Origin: DASRSS01 sp035765515 | GTDB lineage: Bacteria; Actinomycetota; Actinomycetes; Mycobacteriales; Jatrophihabitantaceae | Reading direction: 5' to 3' | DNA: 15,523 nucleotides | Assembly: GCA_035765515.1 (NCBI GenBank) | Contig: DASTXN010000103.1 | Coordinates: forward strand, 1 to 15,523 | Part shown: piece after piece, positions 5,358-14,700 of the stretch | Numbering within the stretch: position 1 is the stretch's first letter | Layout: each line of letters starts with the position of its first letter | Notes under the pieces: model-generated | Told to the model about the DNA's origin: nothing | The model's input: the letters and a program-made list of their open reading frames with translations, nothing else | The model's database searches: none | Made by a program: the position numbers and the translations under genes

Positions 5358-8300
5358 CTAGGTGATCGCCGCGCGCTCACGTTCGACGAGGTGCATCCAC
5401 GGGCCGGCGCGCGCCTGTTGCGCCACGCGCATCGCGGAGTCCAGGTAAGAACGGGCTTGCCGCAGCTCGCCGCCGGCAATCGCAGTCCAGGCCAGTGCCA
5501 GGTCGATCGGCCCGAGCGAGAACGACGCGATCCAGCTGAGCTGTCCTGCTCGCGCCGACAGCCGGGGCGCGAGCAAGCCGGCACGTGGGTCACCGAGCCG
5601 GGCGGCCGTCCAGGCCAGGCAGATCAGCACGGTGAGGCCCAGTTGGTCGTCGATCACGTTGTCCAGCCCGCGCGTGATTATGTCGTCGAACAGTCGAGCG
5701 GCCACGGTCAGGTCGCCGCTCTCGGCCAGGGCCGCAGCCATGGTCGACTGCCACGAGACGTCGTGACCTGCGAACGGCTCGAGTGCCGCCAGGGCGTCGA
5801 CGGCCGCGTCCGCCCGGCCGCCCGCCATGTGCGCCGCGTAGCACTGACCGGACCGGCTGCCGTGGATAAGCGTCGGGTGGATCCCGATCTCGTCACCGAG
5901 TTCGGCTGCCCGTTCGATCATCGCGTCCGCTTCGTCGTTCCCCAGCAACACATGCCACCCGGCCCGGCGCGTCAGCGCGACCCATCGGAAGTAGGGGAGT
6001 GACGCCCGTTCGGCGACCCGTTCGAGCGTCGACAGCTCGGCGTCCGCGCGTGCCATCTCCGCCCTGCGCACCCTCGCGTCGAAGGCGATGACGGCCGCTT
6101 CGCCCGAGATCGCGGGCTCCCTCGCATGGGCCGCGATGCGGCGCAGCTCGTCGGCATCGTCGAGTTCCGTGGACGGCTGCATGCGGCCGAGCGTGTACCG
6201 CGCCACCAGGGCGGCGGCGATCGTCGCCGGTTCGCCGGCGCGCCGGGCTTCGACGACGGCCTCGCCGGCGAGCGCAGCGGCGTTTTCGGGACGTGACCAG
6301 CGGGACTCGAGGGCGAGCGCTGCTTTCACCCTGGCCCGCAGCTCCGGCTCGGACGCCGGAAGTCCGGCCAGGGCATCGGTGAGCGCGACGATCGTCGCGG
6401 GATCCTCGACGAGCGCGGTCTGGGTAGCGCCCCAGTGCACGCCGGCGAGCGTGGCGCGGGCGAGTTGGACGGGATCGTCGAGGCGGTACGCCAGCTGCCG
6501 CGCTTCCTGCAGCACGGTGACGTACCCGGCGTCGCCGGCGTCGTGCATGGCCGCCCCCAGGTTGATCATCAGGTTGCAGCGTTCGGTCAGCTTGGTCTCG
6601 GCGGGGTCGTGTGCGTCGAGGATTGCCCGTGCCGCGTCCAGATGCTCCACAGCTCGGCGGAACGCCAACCGGGCGCTCGCCTGCCGGGCCGCCTCTTGGT
6701 GCGCCAGCACGGCACGGTCGGCCTCGAAGTCGCCGAGCGCGACGGCGCACCCCCAGTGGTGTGCGCGGCGCGGCACCTCGTCGTCTAGGCCGCGGGCATC
6801 GAAGGCGACAGCGAGCGCGCGATGCAGTCTCGGCCGTCGTGCGTCGTCGACCGCGACGTCCACGCACTCCCGCAGCACATCGTGATGGAACCTGACCGTC
6901 GTGTTGTCGAGCGAGACCAGGCCGAGGTTCACGCCACGGGCGAGGGCGGCTCGGGTCGCGTCGGGGTCGCCGGTGGCGTGCGCCAACACTTCGAGATCGA
7001 CCTGGTCACCGGCCAGGGCTGCCAGCTCGAGCACGGGGCGCAGCGACGGCCCGAGCGCGCGCAACCGCAACTGCACCAGTTCGCCGAGCGCGGCGGGCAG
7101 GTCGAGTGAGCCGGCGTCGAGCACGCCGGTGCGCTGCCGCTGCGCCAGCAGGTGACGGATCATCTCCGCGACGTAGAGCGGATTGCCGGCGGCGCGATCC
7201 GCGAGCACCGTGGCGAGTTCCGGCAGGTGCCGCCCCACCGCGGCGTCGAGCAACTCGTCGACATGCTCACCGCGTAGCGGAGGCAGGTCCAGGCGGAGTA
7301 CGCCGGGCGCGGTCAACAGCGCGGCCAACTCGGCGGCGAGGTCGGGGTGGGCGACCTCGCCCACGCGACAGGTCGCGATCACGAGCAGCCGCAGCCCGCC
7401 CTCGTCAGCCAGCACCTGACGCAGCAACGACACGCTCGCGACGCTGGCCCACTGCAGATCCTCCACGACGAGCGCAACCGGTTCGGACCGCGTCGCGGCG
7501 CGCAACCAGGAGCGCACGGCCGCGAACAGCCGTCCCGGGCCGGCGCCGCCGGGTGGCTGCGCGAACGAGTCGGACGGGGCGGCGGCGCGCAGCCGCGCCA
7601 GGTCACCGGCAGCGACGCCGAGCTCGTCCAGCACCGCCGGGCCGCGAGCGGCCAGATAGTCCGCCAGCGCGTCGGCGAACGGACGGAACGGCACGGACAG
7701 ATGGCCGTCCTCCCGGCCGTGCAGCACAAGATGGCCCGCGGCTTGCAGCGACTCCGCGAACTCGCCGGCCAAGCGGGATTTGCCGGCGCCGGGCTCGCCG
7801 ACGAGCACGACGCTGCGCGGACCCGCGGTGCTGGCGCGAGCCCACTGCGCTGCCAGGGTCGCGAGTTCGGTCTGGCGACCGACCAGTGGGAACCGCGAGT
7901 CCGCGACGGACGGGTCGGCACCCAGCAGCGCGAGATACGCGGCCTCGGTCTCGGGCGACGGGCTGGCCCCGAGGTCGTCGCGCAGCCGGCGGCGGCACCG
8001 CTCGTACACGTCCAGCGCCGCGGCTCGCTCACCGGCCGCCTCCCGCGCGCGCATCAGGATCCGGAAGGCCCATTCGGCGTACGGGTCGGCACGCAACGCG
8101 TCTTCAGCCGCGGCCACCGCGGCAGGGTAACGGCCCAGCGCGACCGCGCTCTGCGCGGCAACGGCGAGCGTCCGCTGATGCCACGACGCCAGCCGGCCCC
8201 GCCACTGCTCGACCCATTCGCCGCCGCAGTCCGGCAGTAGCGGCGCGCTCGCGATCGAGCCGGCTGCACAGGCCGCGGCGTACGCACGTTCGTGAGCGCC

Positions 8301-8675
8301 CGCCGCGAGCGCCTGCTCAGCCGCAGCCAGCTCGGCCATCGCTAGCTCGACGTCGACGACCGTGTCGGGGGGCAGGCACACCCGCACTCCCGTGGAACTG
8401 CTCGTCACGGCGTCCTTGGTCAGACCGGCCTCGAGCAGCGCGGCCCGGACCCGGCTCACCGTGCCGCGCAGCGCGGTCTCCCAGGTCGGCGGCGATCCGT
8501 CCGGCCAGAGAATTTCGGACAGGCGATGTTTGGTGGGCGGCGAGTCGCGTTCGAGCACGAGAACGGCGAGCGCGAGACGGGTCTGAGGGCGTTGCAGCGC
8601 TGCCACGGCGGTGGGCTGCCCGGCGCGGACGATGCCCGGAACCTGTCCGGTGAGGTCGATCCTCAGGCTGGGCAC
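5358..8675 (-). CDS. Large SARP/BTAD-AAA ATPase transcriptional regulator
   Basis: This 1105-residue protein begins at GTG 8675 (no clear ribosome site). Residues 1-100 form an OmpR-type winged helix ('LALAVLVLERDSPPTKHRLS' then 'ILWPDG', 'ALRGTVSRVRAAL'). Residues about 105-250 are the bacterial transcriptional activation domain ('ALRADPYAEWAFRILMRARE', 'ALDVYERCRRRLRDDLG', 'SPSPETEAAY'). From 262 there is an AAA/STAND ATPase, starting 'FPLVGR', with Walker A GEPGAGKS at 293-300 and Walker B ALVVEDLQWA at 401-410. The C-terminal 550 residues are alpha-helical TPR-like repeats. No C-terminal LuxR helix-turn-helix is visible, so DNA binding rests on the N-terminal domain, as in AfsR-type SARPs. 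Such proteins activate secondary-metabolite or accessory promoters at heptamer direct repeats. It is divergent from the P450 gene, its likely target. Confidence 0.9.
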   Translation of the reverse strand: MPSLRIDLTGQVPGIVRAGQPTAVAALQRPQTRLALAVLVLERDSPPTKHRLSEILWPDGSPPTWETALRGTVSRVRAALLEAGLTKDAVTSSSTGVRVCLPPDTVVDVELAMAELAAAEQALAAGAHERAYAAACAAGSIASAPLLPDCGGEWVEQWRGRLASWHQRTLAVAAQSAVALGRYPAAVAAAEDALRADPYAEWAFRILMRAREAAGERAAALDVYERCRRRLRDDLGASPSPETEAAYLALLGADPSVADSRFPLVGRQTELATLAAQWARASTAGPRSVVLVGEPGAGKSRLAGEFAESLQAAGHLVLHGREDGHLSVPFRPFADALADYLAARGPAVLDELGVAAGDLARLRAAAPSDSFAQPPGGAGPGRLFAAVRSWLRAATRSEPVALVVEDLQWASVASVSLLRQVLADEGGLRLLVIATCRVGEVAHPDLAAELAALLTAPGVLRLDLPPLRGEHVDELLDAAVGRHLPELATVLADRAAGNPLYVAEMIRHLLAQRQRTGVLDAGSLDLPAALGELVQLRLRALGPSLRPVLELAALAGDQVDLEVLAHATGDPDATRAALARGVNLGLVSLDNTTVRFHHDVLRECVDVAVDDARRPRLHRALAVAFDARGLDDEVPRRAHHWGCAVALGDFEADRAVLAHQEAARQASARLAFRRAVEHLDAARAILDAHDPAETKLTERCNLMINLGAAMHDAGDAGYVTVLQEARQLAYRLDDPVQLARATLAGVHWGATQTALVEDPATIVALTDALAGLPASEPELRARVKAALALESRWSRPENAAALAGEAVVEARRAGEPATIAAALVARYTLGRMQPSTELDDADELRRIAAHAREPAISGEAAVIAFDARVRRAEMARADAELSTLERVAERASLPYFRWVALTRRAGWHVLLGNDEADAMIERAAELGDEIGIHPTLIHGSRSGQCYAAHMAGGRADAAVDALAALEPFAGHDVSWQSTMAAALAESGDLTVAARLFDDIITRGLDNVIDDQLGLTVLICLAWTAARLGDPRAGLLAPRLSARAGQLSWIASFSLGPIDLALAWTAIAGGELRQARSYLDSAMRVAQQARAGPWMHLVERERAAIT

Positions 8676-8693
8676 GGTCGGGCGGCCGCTGGG

Positions 8694-8725
8694 ATTACGC
8701 CTGCGTTACGACGGATCACTACGTT
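8694..8725 (+). promoter_or_regulatory. Candidate SARP-dependent promoter for the P450/sulfotransferase genes
   Basis: Heptamers ATTACGC (8694-8700) and GTTACGA (8705-8711) share the core TTACG and are separated by exactly 4 bp (11-bp period). After a further 8 bp (8712-8719) comes TACGTT (8720-8725), which fits the actinobacterial -10 pattern TANNNT. This repeat spacing and the 8-bp offset to -10 are the described geometry of AfsR-type SARP promoters. Transcription would start near 8732, leaving a leader of about 120 bases before ATG 8853. The site is also 19 bp from the SARP start codon, which would allow autoregulation. Geometry is seen; function is inferred. Confidence 0.45.
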
Positions 8726-8852
8726 CTGCACGCGACGAGGTATCACGGTGACGCTCCTGGACGGTTCGGGTCCTGCGGCGGAGTCTTGCACGCCCGCAAC
8801 CGGCACGCGCGTCGAAAGATGACATTTTCGCCCGCGGGATCGAGGGGTCGTC

Positions 8853-10259
8853 ATGATCGACACGTCCACAGTTGATGTCGGCACTGCGCCGGCGCCGCCG
8901 GCCATCGACCTGCCGTACCCGCAGCGGCTGAAGGTCATGCGTGAGTTCCATGTCGGCGGCGAGATCGCCAGGCGCACCGGACCGGTCGCCGAACTCAAGC
9001 TCGGGCCGCGGTGGCTTGGCGTCCCCCGCATCGTGTTCGTCACCTCGCCGCGCGGCGCGCACGACGTCCTCGGCGGGTTCGACGGCACCTTCGACAAGGA
9101 ACAGGTAGTGCACGTCCAGGGCCGTTTGCTCGCCGGGCCGAACCTGTTCAACCTGCCGCACCGTCCGTGGCAGTCACGCCGCCGCGCCGTCCAACCCGTG
9201 TTCACGAAGCACAATGTCGCCAGCTACGCCGGCGACATCGACGCGGTCGCGCGGTCCAGCGCTGACGACTGGATCGCGCGCGGCGAGATCGACCTCGACA
9301 ACGCCACCAGGCGGCTGACCCTCGAAGTGCTCGGCCGCTCCGTGTTCGGGATGGACCTCGGCCCGATGGCCGAGGAGATCGCGCCGCATGTCCAGCGCTA
9401 TATCGCCTACCCGACGCGGCGCGCGATGCAGCCGGTGCGCACCCCCAGATGGTGGCCCACGCGGCGCCGCGCGAGATTCCTGGCTGCCCGTTCCGCACTG
9501 CGCGCTCTCGCCGCCGAGGCGGTGCGCCGGGCCCGCTCGGATCCGGCGCATCACGCCCCGCTGGTGCGTCGCCTGCTCGAGGCGACCGACCCCGAGACCG
9601 GCCGGGGTCTGGATGAGCAAGCCATCGTCGACGACCTGATCACCTTCCTCATCGCTGGGCACGACACCACGGCGACGACACTCGCTCACACGCTCTGGCA
9701 GCTCGCCCGCAACCCGGACATGCAGCAACGCGTCGCCGAGGAGGTGAGCCGATTCGGCGACCGGCCGCTGACCGTCGACGATGTGACCGAACTGCCGTTC
9801 ACCGGGCAGGTGCTGTGCGAGACGCTGCGGCTGTGCCCGGCGGCGGCGGCAGTGGGCCGGCTCGCGATGCGCGACGCCGTCGTGGACGGCTACCGCATCG
9901 ACGCCGGCGTCAACCTGGTCGTCTCCACCTACGCCATCCAGCGTGACCCGACGCTGTGGGCCGACCCGCTGCGCTTCAATCCCGACCGGTTCGAGACGGC
10001 ACGCGTGAAGGCGATGGACCGATGGCAGTACCTGCCCTTCGGTGCCGGGCCGCGCTCGTGCATCGGCGACCACTTCGCCATGCTCGAAGCCACGCTCGCG
10101 CTCGCCACGATCGTGCAGCGCGCCCGGTTCACGAGCGACCAGCCGGACTTTCCCGTCACCGTCCCGTTCACCCTCGTGGCTGCCGGACCGGTGCACGCCA
10201 CCGTCAGTAGCAGGAGCAATCGCCCGCAACCGAAGGTCGAAGCCGTCGGGTCCGCGTGA
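8853..10259 (+). CDS. Cytochrome P450
   Basis: This 468-residue protein starts at ATG 8853, with GAGGGG 6 bases upstream. The three P450 hallmarks are present: I-helix oxygen-activation motif AGHDTT at 268-273, K-helix ETLR at 323-326, and heme-binding loop FGAGPRSCIG at 396-405 with the thiolate ligand Cys403. 'FNPDRF' lies in the expected region before it. No signal peptide or membrane anchor is seen, so it should be a soluble bacterial enzyme needing separate ferredoxin and reductase, neither of which is encoded nearby. The length and the 'YLPFGAGPRSCIGDHFA' loop resemble the longer bacterial P450s of fatty-acid or lipid-hydroxylase type more than the roughly 400-residue secondary-metabolism P450s. 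It is followed by a sulfotransferase after 34 bp and probably co-transcribed with it, which suggests that it installs the hydroxyl group to be sulfated. The substrate is unknown. Confidence 0.95.
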   Translation: MIDTSTVDVGTAPAPPAIDLPYPQRLKVMREFHVGGEIARRTGPVAELKLGPRWLGVPRIVFVTSPRGAHDVLGGFDGTFDKEQVVHVQGRLLAGPNLFNLPHRPWQSRRRAVQPVFTKHNVASYAGDIDAVARSSADDWIARGEIDLDNATRRLTLEVLGRSVFGMDLGPMAEEIAPHVQRYIAYPTRRAMQPVRTPRWWPTRRRARFLAARSALRALAAEAVRRARSDPAHHAPLVRRLLEATDPETGRGLDEQAIVDDLITFLIAGHDTTATTLAHTLWQLARNPDMQQRVAEEVSRFGDRPLTVDDVTELPFTGQVLCETLRLCPAAAAVGRLAMRDAVVDGYRIDAGVNLVVSTYAIQRDPTLWADPLRFNPDRFETARVKAMDRWQYLPFGAGPRSCIGDHFAMLEATLALATIVQRARFTSDQPDFPVTVPFTLVAAGPVHATVSSRSNRPQPKVEAVGSA

Positions 10260-10293
10260 GTGCGGTGCGGACCATCCACGCCAGCGGTGGGGC

Positions 10294-11493
10294 GTGAGTC
10301 AGGAGTTCTCGCCCGACGCGATCGTCGAACGGGCGCGGGCGTCGACCGGACTCCACGACCTGGGCTCCGAGCATGTGCGCGACTACCTCGAGGCATGGTG
10401 CGCCGACCTCGATGCCCCGCTGCTCTCGGACGCAGGCCGTGCGCGACTTGCCAGGCTTGCCGTGCGCAATCTCGAGACGCGGCTGCGGGTCGAGGACACG
10501 GTGCGGCGGCACCCCGAGATCCTCGACGTCCAGCTCCCGCGAATCGTTCGGATTGCCGGCCTGGCGCGTTCCGGGACGACCCTGCTGCACCAGTTGCTGG
10601 CGCTCGGCCCCGCACGCCGGGCATTGCTGCGCTGGGAACTGCTCGAACCCGTGCCCCCGACCGAGGCGCCGACGTACGCCGACGATCCGCGTATCGACCG
10701 GGTCGCCAGATCGATGCAAGCCCTGCGCGGTACCGACCTGCAGCGCATGCACTGGGTCGAGGCCACGGACCCGGAGGAATGCACCTGGGGGTTCTACGAT
10801 CTGAGCGGCCTGCTCGGCCGCGGGTGCCTCAGCGCGATGCCCCGGTGGACCGAGGCGATTCTCGACAGCGGCCGCGACCACCGACATACGTATGTCGAGT
10901 ACCGCAGGCTCGTCCAGCTCCTGCTCTGGCGCAACCCGCTACCCGCCGGTGGAACGCTGGTGCTGAAGTGCCCGACGGACAACGACTGCCTGGGCGAGTT
11001 CATCGACGTGTTCCCCGAGGCCGCCATCGTCCAGATCCACCGCGATCCGTTCCGCACGGTGACCTCGGCGTGCCGCATTCAGCAGGTCATCAACCAGCCG
11101 TTCTTCGCCGAGGGCACGCACATCAGCGATGCCCAGCTGCTCACGCAGGTGAGGTCGAAGACGGCCCCGCAGGCCGACGCGCTGGTGAACGTGTCGCAGT
11201 CGCACCCAAACCTCGTCACGAACGTCCGCTACGCCGATCTGATGGCGCAGCCGGCGGCTACGGTCGACGCGGTCGAAGAACGCCTCGGGCTGCCGGACCG
11301 AGGCGCTGCGGCGAACCGGGTCGCCGGCTTGCTGGAGCGGCAGCGCAGCGGTGGACGGGTGGCGCCACCTGCCGCGTACGACGACTTCGGCGCAACCCCG
11401 GACCGCGTCCACGGTGAGCCGGCCTTCGCGCGCTACATCGCAACGTTCGACATCCCCGCGGAGCGGGAGCGAGTCAGCGTGCCCCGAAGCTGA
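10294..11493 (+). CDS. PAPS-dependent sulfotransferase family protein
   Basis: This is a 399-residue protein. GTG 10294 is the only start candidate between the P450 stop and the conserved region; upstream residues in this frame are P450 shadow. A G-rich GGTGGGG lies directly before it as a weak ribosome site. Motifs: the 5'-phosphosulfate-binding loop 'GLARSGTTLLHQLLA' at about 89-103, and the 3'-phosphate-binding segment 'IVQIHRDPFRTVTSACR' at about 245-261, with 'HRDP' and Ser258. 'ALLRWELLEPVPP' after the loop is common in the Sulfotransfer_3-type bacterial enzymes that sulfate lipids or other small molecules. No signal or membrane segment is seen, consistent with cytosolic PAPS use. The likely reaction is sulfation of a hydroxyl created by the upstream P450, similar in layout to mycobacterial CYP128/Stf3. 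The acceptor is not known. Confidence 0.88.
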   Translation: MSQEFSPDAIVERARASTGLHDLGSEHVRDYLEAWCADLDAPLLSDAGRARLARLAVRNLETRLRVEDTVRRHPEILDVQLPRIVRIAGLARSGTTLLHQLLALGPARRALLRWELLEPVPPTEAPTYADDPRIDRVARSMQALRGTDLQRMHWVEATDPEECTWGFYDLSGLLGRGCLSAMPRWTEAILDSGRDHRHTYVEYRRLVQLLLWRNPLPAGGTLVLKCPTDNDCLGEFIDVFPEAAIVQIHRDPFRTVTSACRIQQVINQPFFAEGTHISDAQLLTQVRSKTAPQADALVNVSQSHPNLVTNVRYADLMAQPAATVDAVEERLGLPDRGAAANRVAGLLERQRSGGRVAPPAAYDDFGATPDRVHGEPAFARYIATFDIPAERERVSVPRS

Positions 11494-11650
11494 CCTTTCC
11501 GGGTCGGACATCCGGGTGATTACCTGGGCGAGGGTCGCCGCGAGCATGACGGCTTCCGCCACGACGCAGACGCTCCGGCCACCGCGGTCTGGCAGCATGC
11601 TGGCGTGATCGGGTGGCTGGTGGGGATCGTCGTCGCGGAGGCTGTGCTGG

Positions 11651-11734
11651 CTGCGGCCGCTCGATGACGGACGTGACGCCGAACTCAAAGGCCTGCCCGG
11701 TCAGCACCGCCTCTACGCCGTGCAGTGGACCTGA
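11651..11734 (+). pseudogene. Short 3' tail resembling a class III adenylate/guanylate cyclase
   Basis: The frame ending at TGA 11732-11734 reads LRPLDDGRDAELKGLPGQHR then LYAVQWT. 'ELKG(L/V)PG..RLYAV' within a few residues of the stop is the typical end of class III nucleotide cyclase catalytic domains (usual form 'RGEHELKGVPGRWRLY.V'). Upstream the same frame loses resemblance and is stopped at 11606-11608, so only about 27 codons remain, without metal-binding or base-recognition residues. It is a relic. It overlaps the first codons of the longest version of the downstream helicase frame, which hints that the junction lies here. Confidence 0.45.
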
Positions 11735-14700
11735 GTGGAGAATGGGTCGGCGTGGGGGACGCGGACGAGCTCAGCGCGCTGCGCGGGCTGAGCGACGCCG
11801 CGCGAACCCTGCTCGCGCTGGAGGCCGACAGCGCGGTCGAGGACGCGGCGATCGCACCGGTCCGCGCGGACGCCCTCGCGCGATACCGCGCGTACGTCGA
11901 GCGATTCGGCCCGCTGAACCGCGGCGAGCTGATCGAGGGCCCGGTGGATCAGCAGACCGGGCAGCCCGCGCTGCGCTGGCGCCGTCCCGACCTCGGCGGC
12001 TTCCGGACGGATCCCGACTACTACACGGTGATGGCGCTGGAGGTGTTCGACCAGCAGACCGGCACGGCCGAGCCGGCACCCATCCTGCTGCGCCGCGTGC
12101 ACGGCCGTCCCGAGCCCGCGACCCGGGTCGCCAACGTGGACGAGGCGCTGATCGTCTGCCGCGCCGAGGGAAGGCTCGACCTGGACCGGTTCGCCGACCT
12201 GCTGGGACTGCCGAGCGCGGCGGACGCAGCAGCGGCGCTCGGTGACCGCGTCCTGCCGGATCCGGAGCTAGGCGGGGCACCGATCGCCGCCGAGGACTAT
12301 CTGAGCGGCGACGTCCGTGCCCGGCTCGCAGTCGCGCGCGAGGCCGCGGCCGGGGACGAGCACTACCGCCGCAATATCGAGTTGTTACAAGCCGCCGTCC
12401 CGCCGGACGTCGGCCCGCTCGAGATCGCCGTCTCCCTCGGCGCGCCGTGGATCAGCGCCGAGGACATCGAGGCGTTCATCCGCGAGGTGCTCGGCGGCCG
12501 GGCCCGCGTGTGGCACCTGCCGTCGGCCGCGTTCTGGAAGATCGTCCCGCTGGGCAAGGAGCCGGCCGGACGGTTCAGCACCGGCCGCATGAGCGCGTAC
12601 GACGTGCTCAGCCACGGGCTCAACGGGCGCGCGCCGATCGTCGTCGACCTGGTGGCCAGCCGGGTGCCGGGCAAGCGCGTCCGCCGTCGCAACGTCGAGG
12701 AGAGCATCGCCGCGCAGGACCGGTTGATCGCGCTGCAGGACGCCTTCGCGGACTGGTTGTGGCAGGACGGTGCCCGCACCGAACGGCTGGTCGCCGAGTA
12801 CAACCGCCGCTTCAACAGCCACCGGCCGCGCCGCCCGGACGGTTCGCAGCTGACCCTGCCGGGGATGGCCGACGGCATCGAGCTGTGGCCCTGGCAGCGG
12901 GACATCGTCGCGCGCGCCCTGACCACACCGGCCACCCTGTGCGCGCACGCCGTCGGCGCGGGCAAGACCCGGTCGATGGCGGTGCTGGCCATGACCGCAC
13001 GCCGGCTCGGCCTGGCCCGCAAGCCGCTGGTCACCGTCCCGGCGCACCTGGTCGAGCAGACCGCGCGCGAGTTCCGGCAGGCCTACCCGTTCGGCCGGTT
13101 CCTCGTCGCAGGGGAGGACGGCGCCGGCTCGCGAGTGCGGCTGGCGGCGCAGTGCGCAACCGGCGACTGGGACGCCGTGATCGTCTCGCACGGCATGTTC
13201 AGCGCACTGCCGGTAGCGCCGGAGACCGAGCGCGAGTGGCTCAACGCACGCATCGCCGAGACCGAGGCCGAGCTGCGTGGCGGGCGCGGTGGGCGGCACG
13301 GGCGTGCGGTGCTGCGGCGCCGGATGGCCACCTTGCAGGCCCGGTCCGACCGGCTGGACGGGGCTGTCCCGCCGCCGGTGACCTTCGACGCGCTCGGTGT
13401 CGACCTGCTGATGGTCGACGAGGCGCACTACTTCAAGCGCCTACCGGTCACGTCCCGCCGCGAGGGCATCTCGCTCGGCTCGTCGCAGCGCGCGGCCGAC
13501 CTGCTGCTGAAGGCGCAGTTGCTGCGCGAGCGACGCGGCCGCCGTCCGAGCCTCGCGCTGTTCACCGGCACGCCGTGGTCGAACACGATCGCGGAGACGT
13601 TCGTCTGGCAGACCTTCACCCAGCCCGACCGGCTCGCGGCCGCGGGCATCGAGCACTTCGACGCGTGGGCCGCGGTGTTCGTCGACTACGACGAGCTGTT
13701 CGAGGTCGCGCCGGACAGCGCAGGCTTCCGGCTCAAGCAGCGCCCGTCCCGCATCCGCAACCTGCCGGAGCTGCGGAACATGCTCGCCGACGTTGCGGAC
13801 GTCCTGCCCGGCAGCGCGTTGGGCATCGACCGTCCCGAGCGCCGCGACGACACCGTCGTCTGCGCCGCCTCGCCCGGACAGCGCGAGTACATCGGCAGCC
13901 TGCAGTTGCGGGCAGACAAGATCAGGCGTTCCCGCGCGCACGGCGTCCCCGGCGAGGACAACATGCTCGCGTTGTGCGGCGACGGACGGCGGGTGGCGCT
14001 CGATCCGCGGCTGGTGGGTGTCGCGGAGGAGTCGTCCAAGGTCGCCGCCATCGCCGAACGCGTCGCGCAGATCTACGCCGAGCACCGCGACGCGCGCTTC
14101 GCGGGTAGTGCCGTCCCGGGCGTGCTGCAGATCGTCTTCTGCGACCAGGGCACGCCGCGCGCGGACGGGCTGCAGACCTACGGCCGGCTCCGGCGCGCGA
14201 TCGTGGCGCGCGGCATCGCGCCGGAACGCGTGCGGTGGGTGCACGAGGCGAGCACGCCGGCCGAGCGGACCGCGCTGTTCGCCGCCTGCCGCGCCGGTGA
14301 AGTGTCGGTGCTGTTCGGTTCGACCGACACGCTCGGTACGGGCGCGAACGTGCAGACCCGGCTGCGCGCGATCCACCACGCGGACGCGCCGTGGCGGCCC
14401 TCGGACATCGAGCAGCGGGAAGGCCGCGCGCTCCGCCCGGGAAACCGCAACGCGACGGTTGACGTGATCCGTTACGTGACCAGGGCGACCTTCGACGGCT
14501 ACATGTGGCAGACGCTGGAGCGCAAGGCCCGGTTCATCGCGCAACTGCAGCGCGGCATGGTGGACCGTGCGGACTCCGGCGTCCGGACGATCGACGACCT
14601 GGGCGAGAGCGTCCTCAGCTACGCCGAGGTGAAGGCGCTGGCGACCGGGAACCCGATGCTGCTCGAGGAGGCACGGGCCGCCGCGGAGGTCGCCCGGCTG

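Noticed and set aside
7106..8653. 515-codon open frame on the plus strand opposite the SARP gene
   Set aside because: Extremely Arg/Pro/Ala-rich and low in complexity, while the minus strand encodes a clear SARP-BTAD-AAA protein.
10042..10293. Upstream extension of the sulfotransferase frame to 10042
   Set aside because: These codons are an out-of-frame reading of the P450 C-terminus, including its heme loop; the first sensible start is GTG 10294.
11605..11667. 20-residue hydrophobic mini-ORF (VIGWLVGIVVAEAVLAAAAR)
   Set aside because: It could be a membrane peptide, but it has no ribosome site, is very short and overlaps the region where the cyclase relic begins.
12447..14108. 553-codon plus-strand frame overlapping the helicase
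   Set aside because: Arg/Ala/Gly-rich shadow of the helicase frame, with no ribosome site or conserved motif.
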